Origin: Micromussa lordhowensis
Taxonomy: Eukaryota > Cnidaria > Anthozoa > Scleractinia > Lobophylliidae
Assembly (NCBI GenBank): GCA_964020085.1
Contig: OZ026608.1
Coordinates: forward strand, 8,728,679 to 8,792,678
Direction: 5' to 3'
Length of the DNA: 64,000 bases
Numbering within the stretch: position 1 is the stretch's first letter; each line of letters starts with the position of its first letter. The notes below the pieces were generated by a model, which had not been told where the DNA came from, ran no database searches, and was given only the letters and a program-made list of their open reading frames with translations. Position numbers and translations under genes: made by a program. This document shows, piece by piece, positions 55,660-64,000 of the stretch.

Positions 55660-56430
55660 CTTTGACTTGCAACGGCAAGAATACATAATTACTTTAGTAT
55701 TTATATCTACCTTTAAAGTGCAAAGCCATTTATTAACTTCTGCCCTGAATTCTTTTGGCATAATTGCAATAGATTAAGATATTTTCGAGGGATTCGTTTT
55801 CCTTTCCACAGAAAGAACATGCTGGAGAAGGCACAAGGCCAATTTTGTACAAATAGGTCACTAGGTATCTGTTTAGCACGCGAGTCGTATGTAAAGTTAA
55901 CTCCCAAAATGTTTACTGAGTGTTTTTATTTTAAGGTTCTTTATTCGGTGTCATTTCTTAGGGAGAAGCGTTCAGTGTTTCCGTGTAACATCTCTTCAGA
56001 CTTATCGTGATTAATCCTGAGGCCTGAACATTCTCCAAATGCTTCTACAAGTTCTAAAAGTCTTTTAAGAGAATTATCGTTCTTTAAAAAGCCGGTCAAA
56101 TCATCAGCAAACAACCCTAACTTTATCTCCTAAGTATCTACTGTAATTCCTTGAATATCTTTAATTGCTTCTTTGTATACTAATACATAAAATTTCTAAC
56201 ACAATAACAAACAAGTTAGCAGAGAGTGGATCTCCCTGCCTTACTCCAACCTCAAGTGGGAAAGGTGCAGTAGAAAAGCCATTATTAAGGATACAGCTTG
56301 ATTTGATTTTCTTAAAATCAATACCAATCATTTTACTGTTAATACAATATCTTTCCGTAAATTCCATAATATCTTCAACTGTTCTTATTGCATTACAAAT
56401 TGTTTTGCATTCAAACACGCACAGTGGTTT
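55660..56430 (-). pseudogene. L1/Tx1-like LINE RT fragment (block B copy)
   Basis: Counterpart of 9530-10300. GVRQGDPLSANLFVIVLEIL is present, preceded by TERYCINSKMIGIDFKK. FFLWKGKR and FTYDSRAKQIPSD are readable near 55900-55713. A short insertion (gcataattgcaatagatt near 55755) retains text lost in A. Confidence 0.7.
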
Positions 56431-56626
56431 TATAATGTTCGGCAGGAGTAGTAGGAAACAGACAGTTCTGCAACAGGGACACAGTGACGTCACAATACCT
56501 TAAGGGGTTGACGTCATCAAAAATGATGACATCATAATCTAAAAATGGAATAGTGACAATATAGGGATGGGGTGTCATTGGAGGTATTACATCATAATCT
56601 TAAATAGGTAGAATGATGTCATACAA

Positions 56627-56908
56627 TTATTTTAAGTGAAAACCACAACTCGCTAACGGTTCTACAATCGTTTGTTTTAACTGTTCGTATTTGAGGCAAC
56701 CCCAAGTTTCTAAATCGAGACAAGGAATGTTCAGTTTGTTTAACAAGTCTGTTTCAATATGACCTCCTTTGAAAGGCACCACAGTTCTCTCCTCCGTCTT
56801 GTATTGGTTGTACAATCGCAGTAAGACAATATCTACTTCATCATGCTCATATGCTCTCTCTTGGTAACGGGGCTGATAAGTGAAGAATATAAAGGCAGAA
56901 ACCGACAC
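56627..56908 (-). pseudogene. Possible RNase H-fold exonuclease, C-terminal piece
   Basis: Minus frame reads YEHDEVDIVLLRLYNQYKTE, then VPFKGGHIETDLLNKLNIPC and LDLETWGCLKYEQL, to a stop inside the TIR. It appears to continue the protein at 57655-57953 after removal of the Penelope piece. The KGGHIE..LL segment could hold the second acidic motif of a DEDD-type exonuclease. Family assignment is tentative. Confidence 0.4.
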
Positions 56909-56914
56909 AACGTA

Positions 56915-57650
56915 GAATGTTTTTTAGAACGTGTACTATATTTCGGCTGGTCAAACCAGCCTTCTTCAGGTACAATGGAAAATTTTGCATCGGGGCGTGT
57001 TTTCATGTAGCATATTACCGGAAATACGTAAAATAATTGACAGTGTAAATTACAGATAAACATATGAAGAAATAAATTAGTAAATAAACAAAGTAAAGTA
57101 AAAGGAAACGATTAAAATGTTTCTTCGCGGAGGTTCAGACCATCAGGAACAATTGTTCTGCCTTTTTGGATTAAAAAAGCCCCCCTGGCCTTACGGATGG
57201 AGTCTCGGTTAGAAGAGATTTTTTCGATGGGTATTAGTTGCATGTCGTTAGCAGTGTGGTTAGTAGAGGACAGGAAATGTTATGCGGCTGTAGTAGGTTT
57301 AGATTTGGTGTTAGGGTTATCTATGGTACGGCGGTGTTCATTAAAACGGTCTTTTAAACGTCGTTTAGTCTCTGCTATGTATTTTAAATTATAGCGGTTA
57401 CATTGAATTATGTAGATGAGATTCTTAGTGTCACAGGTAAGTTTAGATTTTATGGGACGCGTTTCACCGGTGGAAAAGAAAGTATATGTAGTGAGGCCGT
57501 GAGAAATGTAGGGGCAAGTAGCGCAGTTTCTGCCACAACGGAAGGAACCAGAAAGAAGTTGGGGTTTGGCAGAGTTAGAAGAGAGTTTAGCTGTGACAAG
57601 TAAGTCACGAAGGTTGGGGGAGGTAAATGCTGAAAAGTGAGTCCGTGTAT
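56915..57650 (-). mobile_element. Penelope-like element 3' end (GIY-YIG)
   Basis: Minus strand: FRCGRNCATCPYISHG (Cys motif), NLIYIIQCNRYNLKYIAETK (GIY-YIG core, with YIAET for YIGET), RRLKDRFNEHRRTIDN, then KISSNRDSIRKARGAFLIQK and LNLREETF, the usual C terminus. One in-frame TAA (near 57278). The 3' UTR has 'gaagaaggctggtttgacc' (about 56970). No RT, so a 5'-truncated insertion. A different subfamily from the 14880-15250 fragment. Confidence 0.75.
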
Positions 57651-57654
57651 GTTT

Positions 57655-57953
57655 TTTTTTGCAAAGTTTACCGTCTTTTTATCCTTGTGAGACAAGTTTT
57701 TAAATGCTGCTGGCTGGAAGAAAGCATGGCGGTCAAAGTGTTCATCCCAAGAGTAATACCCCATTTCACGCACTTGAAATTTCTTTTGCACAAAGAATCC
57801 CTCTAAGTCTATGACGAGACATACGCAGTTCTTGATTCTCAAATCCACCGCAGCATCAGTTTCTTCAAACGCACTAATTGTGTCCTCATTAGCTTCATTC
57901 ACGGTAAACATAGGTTTAGATGTGGATTCGACTTGCATGTTTGTTCCGCTCAA
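57655..57953 (-). pseudogene. Possible RNase H-fold exonuclease, N-terminal piece
   Basis: ATG at 57953 (MSGTNMQVES), Glu-rich lead, then CVCLVIDLEGFFVQKKFQVR and EMGYYSW, NLSHKDKKTVNFAKKNIHGL. IDLEG fits the first D-x-E motif of DEDD exonucleases, with the following strand KFQVREMG. The original frame is cut by the Penelope insertion near 57650. Gene lies just inside the right TIR, reading inward. Confidence 0.45.
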
Positions 57954-58241
57954 AAATATTATTTACTGGAGTTTGTGACCAGAATAAAATGCTTAGCATG
58001 CCTTTGAAATTCCACCTCTTTATAATGAAAAAATCACATGACCTCTGGTACTAAAAATAATTGTATGACATCATTCTACCTATTTTAAGATTATGATGTA
58101 ATACCTCCAATGACACCCCATCCCTATAATGTCACTATTCCATTTTTAGATTATGATGTCATCATTTTTTATGACGTCAACCCCTTAAAGTATTGTGACG
58201 TCACTGTGTCCCTGTTGCAGAACTGTCTGCTTCTTACTACT

Positions 58242-58615
58242 GGCATTACTGTCTCTAATCTTTTGGCTTTGGCTTTTGAACGATCAATCGCTCACTATCG
58301 TTCATGATACGTTGGAGTTTTTGCATATGATGGTCAGGAACTCCATAGAGGAGACTGTTGCAATAGTCTAAACTCTGGTTATAAATGCACGAATCAGTTT
58401 CTCAGTACATTTACTTGTGAGGTATTTTCGTATGTACGTGTTGGATATTATACAGATAGAAGAATGCACTACAACAGGTCTTTGTTATGTGTGTTGCCAT
58501 ATCCATGGGCGAGTCGAACCAGGAACCCAGATTTTTTGCCGAGTGTACAGGGATTACACCAAAATCGCCAACCCTAATATTGCTGACAGACACTTTTGGT
58601 AGCTGCTTGCTCGTT
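58242..58615 (-). pseudogene. LINE RT thumb fragment
   Basis: Minus strand LVIGTSKQLPKVSVSNIRVG, VIPVHSAKNLGSWFDSPMDM and TKTCCSAFFYLYNIQH, then thumb text to 58250. Same element as 60567-61270: the frame LNDDKTEFLVI at 60600-60567 continues here once the 58624-60557 insertion is removed. Confidence 0.75.
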
Positions 58616-58866
58616 CCGATCACTAGACTTTCTAAAAGTCCTTTCCAATAATTTTGGTTTCGCCGTTGGAAAGGACTTTTCCAACTTGCAGCGCGCCAAA
58701 TTTTACCGGTGGATTTTTCCACCGGTGACGTAGACGCCGGTTAGCCAATGAACAAACAAGTACCGTTATACGTCATAAGTTCGCGCGCGATAGACTCGCA
58801 TAACAAAAGCAAAACAATCAGGCCGGCCATGTTGATTTGCTATTTTTTTTGCGAGTCTCTGCGAGT

Positions 58867-59331
58867 ATGAAGTTTAAGGAAGCAATTGCGTATGGTGCAT
58901 CGAAATTTCAGTACAATTCGTTGAAAGAAGGACAGAGAAAAACAGTGGAAGGGTATTTGTCTGGCCAGGACGTGTTTGTCTGCTCTCCGACGGGATCGGG
59001 AAAGAGTCTGTGTTTCGAGATAGCTCCTTACATGATCGATTGGGTACGGTTTGGACCTCTTGAGGAGGAAAACATCGTTGGCAGTCTCGTTCGCACAGTT
59101 TGTGTAATTGTGGCACCGTTATTGTCTTTAATGCATGACCAAGTGACTTCCCTAAAAAGGAAAGGTATCGCAGCAATTTGCATCGGACCGGAATGTTCGC
59201 AGGAAGACCATTAAGCTATACAAAACGGACACTACAATTTGGTTTTTGGCAGCCCGGAGGCACTTTTAAACGGCTACAGAAATATATTTAGAGGAGAAAT
59301 AAGGAACCTACTTGGAGCCGTCTTCAATTAA
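58867..59331 (+). pseudogene. RecQ-like helicase, N-terminal part of domain 1
   Basis: ATG 58867 (MKFKEAIAYGASKF) is preferred over 58837 since the family motif region starts about 20 residues later. LKEGQRKTVEGYLSGQDVFV is motif 0/Q, CSPTGSGKSLCFEIAP is Walker A (GxGKS), and VIVAPLLSLMHDQVTSL is motif Ia. After an in-frame TAA (59212-59214) it continues YNLVFGSPEALL and LLGAVF, stopping just where the DEAH/DESH box should begin. RecQ enzymes unwind DNA 3'-5' using ATP. This copy lacks motifs II-VI, so it cannot work; it shows that the parent transposon carried a helicase. Confidence 0.75.
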
Positions 59332-59802
59332 AACTCCGAAATAATCAAGATATTAATTTGGTGATTGTTTTGATTTCACTTGATCCTTCGTGCTAAGAAA
59401 TTCTGACTTACAATATTGTGGACAAAACGTGGATAAAACGCATACGAATGTATTATTATTGTATTATTATTACATGATTTCAAGTACCAGTCAGAAAGAG
59501 AAGAGTATAGTTATTCCCAAAACGTTATTTCCAGCAATAAATTTCATTTGCACTGGTACCTACTTTATATTGTTTGTTGATTACTATCCACCTTTCAAAC
59601 AACCAGGGCCTGGCCACCTAATTATATATAATACTACTGAAATAGGTGGCCGCTTAATAGGAACGGGTTTCATTGACGTTTTCTGCAGGAGGGCAACTGG
59701 TTTTCACAGGCGGGATAAACTATTTGACCCGAAGTTATTGTAATGAAAACTCTCCACCAAGTGGTCAAACTGGCAGTTGGTCAAAATGATCTTCACAGCC
59801 GA
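59332..59802. other. Unassigned interior of the RecQ element
   Basis: A plus frame at 59390-59743 has no recognised domain. A small stem pairs 'ggccacct' near 59611 with 'aggtggcc' near 59643. Confidence 0.3.
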
Positions 59803-60363
59803 TCAATTTTCCCGTTGCCCGTCCCTTAATAAAACGGATTGAAATCCCTGATATATCAATAGGAATTCGACTGCACTTGCCTTTACAGCCGAGAGCCCGT
59901 CAAAAGTGTCGAGAGATGTGACCGTCTCAGATGCAGAAGCAAAGGTGACCCGCCGCTTAACCGGCTTCTGCGGGTTGCAAGAAGCAGTAAGTGAATGACT
60001 TTCAGGACTTTCGTGAACACTTGCCTGAAGTTGTCGTTTCGTTGCAAGTTGTCCCCGTTTTTCACACAAGACAGCTTTCACAGAGTTGACGCATTCCTTA
60101 ACTAACTCCATCTTCTTTATTTAAGTGGAATTCTTCTCGGTGCGGGATCTACAGAGAGTATTAGTTATGCAGCTTTCTGGATCTAGACTGCAAGAAATAA
60201 TTCTCTCGAGGTTTAAACAGGCTTGTGTCTTTTCAGGTGGAGATTTTAAATGAAACAGTTTTCTTCGGTTGACAAATTCTCCGCTCTGGATACAAACAAC
60301 TTCTTTCGAGTTCGGGGACACAACGACTCTCAAAAACGTTTTGGTCGGCGTCGCATCCGCCAT
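59803..60363 (-). pseudogene. Transposon first exon, Cys-containing, function unknown
   Basis: ATG at 60363 (MADATPTKTFLRVVV), VCIQSGEFVNRRKLFHL, LNLERIISCSLD, TLCRSRTEKNST, in-frame TAA (60123-60121), then MELVKECVNSVKAVL, a TKRQLQASVHESPES linker and KRRVTF. The pattern (paired Cys near the N terminus, then a basic/Ser-Pro linker) resembles N-terminal exons of large cnidarian multicopy transposon proteins, but I cannot name the family. Several expected Cys appear to be Ser or Arg. Confidence 0.45.
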
Positions 60364-60566
60364 TTTCTCCCTTCGAGAGGATCGCGCGGAACGCGTGAAA
60401 TCTGAGAAATGTCAATCATGTTTTTTCGCGCCAAAAATTGTGGTTCTGACTGGCTTCCCTGCAAGTGAAACAAGTCGACCTTTCGCGACTTACGTCGCTC
60501 GCGCTCGCCCTCGCGACTTCGTCGCTCGAGAAATAAGGTCGACTTGTGGCAAGTCTATCCGATCAC

Positions 60567-61270
60567 CAGAAACTCAGTCTTATCATCGTTTAACATCAAC
60601 TTATCATTAATCATGCAAGAACGAATATCTACGATGCAGGTCTCCATAGCATCTAGCGCCTCAGCTTCACGCGTACCCTCCAAGGGGCGAAATGACAAAC
60701 ATAATTGAGTCTATATACGAGTGTGCAGACGACAGGTGAGATTTAATTATACTGAAAAGTTTGCTAGCATAGATAGTAAAAATTAGGGGACCAAGCCATG
60801 AACCCAGAGGCACCCCACATTCTAGGCCAAACTTTTTGGAAAGAGCAACATTAAAGTTGTAACTTGTTGCGATCGGCCTTCCAAATAGGATCGAAACCAT
60901 TGAAGAGCTGACCCACGTAGGCCGAGCAGTAACTAAAGTCTCGAATAAGAATGTCATGGTCCACGGTTTCAAAGGCGGCGCTAAGGTCCAAAAGAACTAG
61001 GAGTGTCATATGACCCGTATCCGCAGCGGCTTCACTTCATTGTTTTGGGAGGCCGTTGAGATACAACAGTTTGTTGTAATCTATGTCGTGGTAAAACCAA
61101 GTACTTCTTTTTTGGTTTGCATTGTTAATGATGAAGTCCAGTTGTCTCGCCCAACTTTGCGACAGCAGGGTCCACTTCCACATCAAATTCGGAGAACAGC
61201 CATTTCCTAACAAGGATAGTGTTAGCTTATTTATAACCCTTCCTTTTGTTTGGTCAATTCGTCCAAACAG
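60567..61270 (-). pseudogene. CR1/L2-like LINE RT fragment (block B copy)
   Basis: Counterpart of 10550-11250: LSAAFETVDHDILI (about 60995-60950), CGVPLGSWLGPLIFTIYASKL, YIDS at the catalytic site, MLNDDKTEFLVI at 60600-60567. Both copies share the catalytic loss, so it was dead before duplication. Confidence 0.75.
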
Positions 61271-61289
61271 CTTGTTTCGAGAATAATAG

Positions 61290-61605
61290 CCAGCGTGAAA
61301 CCATCAGAGATATTCTAAGTCTTTATAATGAGATGCATTTAGCCAACGGAATACCAATCGAATAAGTGCAATTCCATTGGTGCCAATCGCACCATTGGCA
61401 CGAATGGACGAGTAGACTGCAACCCTACTCAGCCAAAAGCCATTAAAAATATTCTAAGTCTTTATAATGAGATGCATTTCACCAATGGATCATCAATCAA
61501 ATAAGTGCAATTCCATTGGTACCAATCGCACCATTGATACCAATGGACGAGTAGAATGCACCCCTACTTAACTTGAAGCCATCGAAGATATTCTAAGTCT
61601 TTACT
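61290..61605. repeat. Minisatellite (first part, block B)
   Basis: Just over two units of the 11275-11680 array, starting 'gatattctaagtctttat' at about 61306 and 61448, and broken at 61605 by the 61606-63886 insertion. Confidence 0.75.
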
Positions 61606-62639
61606 AGTGTAGCCAAAGCTATGGAAGTGCTGCGGAAATTGGGATGTTGTTTGCAAATTGAAGTAGGGATTGTATAGAGCTTGTGTAGAAATGGTTGTCA
61701 TCAAGTTATTTTGTTTGGTCAAGTCCCAGAAATTGTTGAGTAAGATGTGGTTATATTAAATTCATGATGTCATCAGTTACAGCAACAATAAAGTTCATAA
61801 GTTTAAGATTTCATGAACAAAATTAACTGATTTTGTGCGATTATGCAACGGCTTGTTACAAAATATCGAATGTAGCTGTGCGAATTAGTGCATAAGTGCG
61901 AACACATGAAAGCCTGTCAAATTTGCCGAGGTGATTCGGCAAGAAGCACATGGCAGCTACACGAGTATACGAGAAAGCTAACAGAAAAAATACTTAAACT
62001 ACGTTTAATTTTTGGCAGACGACAGTACTATCGAAAACCTCACAGTGTTACTTGTTTGCGGCGAACTCGACCTGATCAATCTATTCATCGACATGTATCC
62101 ACCTAACAGTGTAACTTATTCAAGGCGAACTTGATATCAATCTATTGACAGGTATCAGCCACACCCGTCAGAACCGTCCGTACCCGGATCTCTGTAGCGC
62201 TTTCATTTCTCTTATAAACCCCAACAAACCAACATTTTCTGAAAGCTTAATATTTCTAGATTATGAAAATCGTAAGAGATAGCGTAATTGAGACGTTTTT
62301 TGCGAAAACATATGTCTGTGTAAAGTCAACTCCAGTCTCGCTAAGAATGGTCGGAAGAGAACGATAAACATCGCATTTGCTTCTTGACACGTTCTACTAA
62401 AAAACCGTGTCTCAGTTTTTGTTTCTTTTGTGACAATAGGATAAAGTCAGAGGGGACAAATCACCAGCACTTCCTTCGAAAAAATGACGATTATTCGAAA
62501 ATGGAAAAAGAAAACAAAATTTTCGTTCCGAGAAAACAAGAAAAATTTATTTTTTGCGGCATCTTAACCGCAATAGGATTATAACACCTAATCATCCATT
62601 TTGATGTTTACCAGCGAGAGATCATCTTGCAACAACAAT

Positions 62640-63299
62640 AGGCATTTGACAGGTGATATGCAGCAGGCCAAATCTTTACGCGGGACGACAGACCAAGAAA
62701 ACTAAAAACCTTTGAGACTGTCGCGTGACCGCCATCGATAGCTCGAAAGCCAAGAATCGATGCACAATTTATCGTGAGCGCCCTGCTTTTTTATCATCGT
62801 CGGAAATGGTTAGTTTCGTGCGACGGACAGCTTTCGTTCTGGCACTGAAACATCCAAATGGAACCAAGTCCGCTTTTACTTCCTAAATTCTCCACAAGTT
62901 CAGCGCTTTCTTGATAAAAGCGACCGGTCACCGATTCGTTGATCTTCTCCTGCAGTCTTTGACCGGCTACGATAGCGTGGCCATAGAACTTTTGCCATGT
63001 TTAATTTCAGTGCTTTCCAGATCTGCAAGAGGTTCTTCAACCGTAATTTTTGACCGGCTTGCACTACATGTTGACGAGGAAAGCGACGAATCGCATTCGG
63101 CACTTGGCTGCTCGTTCAACTCCTTTAGCCATTGCTCCTGGTCGAAGTAAGAGCCTTTGTCATTCTCCGCTAATTCTTCAGCCCAATCAAAGCTGAACGA
63201 GTCTTTCGGCTTCTTACGCCTTGCCGTTGCAGATGAAAAGAAACATGACCTCTTCTTTTTTTTTTTTGCAGGCATTTGAATCAATCTCAGTTGCGGCAT
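62640..63299 (-). pseudogene. Mutator-like transposase N-terminal region
   Basis: Frame from 63299 (better start 63275, MPAKKKKKRSCFFSS): a basic stretch, then DSFSFDWAEELAE, FDQEQWLKELNEQ and a Ser-rich linker. After a frameshift near 62985: GQRLQEKINESVTGRFY, SGLGSIWMFQCQNESCPSHE (Cys motif), and, past two stops, ASILGFRAIDGGHATVSKVF and SFLGL. I associate this order with the cnidarian 'Mutator-like transposase domain' proteins from memory. No DDE core is retained. Confidence 0.45.
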
Positions 63300-63677
63300 G
63301 TAATTCGTGATAAAATGACACCACTATACCTTGTGAATTATTTCGTGACGCGTTGACCTACAAGTTAATCCAGAATGACAAGACTTTTCAACGCGTAGTT
63401 CAAACAATTAACGTGCAGTAAACTTCAACGTCCAACGAAATAATATCTCTTTTTGGAAGAAAGCTCTTGAAAAGCTCTATCTGAACGTCTCGAAATCAAA
63501 AATTTCGAAAATTCGCATTCTGAACCCTGGATGATACCTTAACATTGCAATGGCGCACTGGCAATAACCTGAACTGGCGTCGAAACTCGAAAAAGCAAGA
63601 TGACAGTGTAGAAGATCTTATGTTATGTTATGTTAGAACTTCTCAGTTGCTTATGCTCTTGATCTCGAATTAAGGCA

Positions 63678-63796
63678 ATGTGCAGTGCATTCTGGTCCGC
63701 TGAAAGCGAGGCTCTTCGCAGCGCAGAGCATCGTGGTCCGCTGAAAACGAGGCTCTACCACAGCGCAAAGCATTGTGGTCCGCTGAAAGGGAGGCT
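63678..63796. repeat. Short minisatellite, three units of about 47-48 bp
   Basis: Three copies of 'gca(t/g)...tggtccgctgaaa(g/a)(c/g)gaggct' separated by 'cgcagcgcagag' or 'ccacagcgcaaag', inside the Mutator-like element. Confidence 0.7.
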
Positions 63797-63886
63797 AAAA
63801 ACCATGGCAAAATCTCAAATTTTCCTACCTTTCTTTTATATTTAGATTATGAACTGCTGCTCGGCTCGCTACGCTCGCTCCGCAGC

Positions 63887-64000
63887 AATAATGAGATGCA
63901 TTTCACCAGTGGGACACCAATCGAACACCAATCGAACACCAATCGAATAAGTGCAATTCCATTTGTACCAATCGTACCAATCGTAGCATTGGTACCAGAA
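63887..64000. repeat. Minisatellite (second part), continues past the window
   Basis: Resumes at 'ataatgagatgcatttcacca' and includes a local triplication of 'caccaatcgaa' (63918-63948) not seen in block A. Confidence 0.75.

Larger units (their letters stand above)
56447..58241. mobile_element. Element with 189-bp TIRs (AGTAGT...ACTACT), Polinton-like ends
   Basis: The left arm 56447-56635 is the near-exact inverted copy of 58053-58241, starting agtagta(g/a)gaa(a/g)cagacag. Flanks share GGCA(G/T), suggesting a 5-6 bp target duplication. Long TIRs beginning 5'-AG and a duplication of about 6 bp are what Polinton/Maverick elements show, but at 1.8 kb this would be an internally deleted derivative, and no polymerase or capsid gene is seen. 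Each arm holds TGACGTCA and related palindromes. The interior has exonuclease-like ORF pieces interrupted by a Penelope tail. Missing from block A. Confidence 0.65.
58624..60557. mobile_element. TIR element with RecQ-like helicase and a convergent ORF
   Basis: Inserted in the LINE with a perfect 9-bp duplication TCCGATCAC (58615-58623, 60558-60566) and short TIRs TAGACTT/AAGTCTA. A RecQ-like gene starts 240 bp inside the left end and reads right; a second gene starts about 190 bp inside the right end and reads left. The middle (59332-59800) has no recognised domain, so the 3' parts of both genes are probably deleted. Nine-bp duplications are usual for Mutator-type elements, but no transposase is visible. 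Confidence 0.7.
61606..63886. mobile_element. Inserted DNA element, Mutator-like
   Basis: Splits a minisatellite unit that is continuous in block A (11425-11435). The right end is an imperfect hairpin (tgctgctcggctcgct / ctcgctccgcagca). The left end starts 'tagtgtagccaaag'. Encodes a degraded minus-strand Mutator-like protein. No clear target duplication beyond TA. The 61620-62600 part has no recognised gene. Confidence 0.55.
44205..64000. repeat. Segmental duplication, block B (runs off the window)
   Basis: Same content and orientation as block A (573-11536), expanded by insertions at 52288-53249, about 54140-54605, 56447-58241, 58624-60557 and 61606-63886. It also retains 49425-50476, deleted in A. 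The last bases still match A near 11525, so the far border is outside. Confidence 0.85.

Noticed and set aside
59390..59743. 117-residue ORF in the RecQ element as a gene
   Set aside because: No motif, biased toward hydrophobic and AT-rich codons, and it lies in the region where both flanking genes are truncated.
1..64000. Bacterial or symbiont-derived segment
   Set aside because: No Shine-Dalgarno-linked operons or prokaryotic gene families; every recognised protein belongs to metazoan genes or eukaryotic transposons.

Overview
The window is AT-rich metazoan DNA that looks like an anthozoan cnidarian, most likely a stony coral. The grounds are single-exon class A GPCRs in a tandem cluster; an intron-poor, transposon-dense landscape; and protein families that I associate with coral and sea-anemone mobile DNA (P2X7-tail and THAP ORFs, Harbinger Myb/DDE pairs, Penelope GIY-YIG tails, RecQ-like ORFs inside TIR elements, CR1/L2-like LINEs with a PHD finger and a 2A-like N terminus). 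The species cannot be named from sequence alone. No bacterial-type operons, CRISPR arrays or ribosome binding sites are present.

The backbone is a local expansion of one rhodopsin-like GPCR family. Two copies read as complete seven-TM proteins (2721-3791 and 50088-51227, both minus). All others are broken: a fusion/truncation (5640-6557), a copy without TM7 (12687-13759), an inverted copy with a stop in TM3 (29748-30873, plus), a frameshifted copy (46331-47408), a TM2-TM5 remnant (49240-49702), two internally deleted remnants (7530-7800 and 52195-53430), and TM1-TM3 fragments inside a tRNA array. A large direct segmental duplication links block A (about 573-11536) to block B (about 44205 to past the window end). 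B is longer because of later insertions, and A carries a 1.05-kb deletion. A second, inverted duplication links 12.7-14.7 kb with 28.6-30.9 kb. A third, direct one links 25.1-28.0 kb with 31.0-32.6 kb.

Between the blocks, 15.8-23.4 kb holds five elongator tRNA-Met(CAU) genes, each with a 13-nt insertion at the canonical intron site. Four sit in roughly 1-kb tandem units that also carry a GPCR fragment. A 1.4-kb TIR element with P2X7-tail and THAP ORFs is inserted just upstream of the second tRNA. From 32.7 to 44.2 kb lies a nested stack: a Harbinger transposon (Myb-like gene plus, DDE transposase minus) is split by a Ty3/gypsy retrotransposon (34755-43397, 5-bp target duplication, two LTRs). 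The retrotransposon is itself split by a CR1-like LINE (37896-41537) and a palindrome-ended MITE (41892-42200).

Block B carries further insertions missing from A: a palindrome-ended element (52288-53249), an element with 189-bp TIRs and exonuclease-like ORF pieces interrupted by a Penelope tail (56447-58241), a RecQ-like helicase TIR element with a 9-bp target duplication (58624-60557), and a Mutator-like fragment (61606-63886). Nearly all mobile ORFs contain stops or frameshifts. The plausible functional genes are the two GPCRs and the tRNAs. All calls rest on motif reading by eye; no database search was possible.
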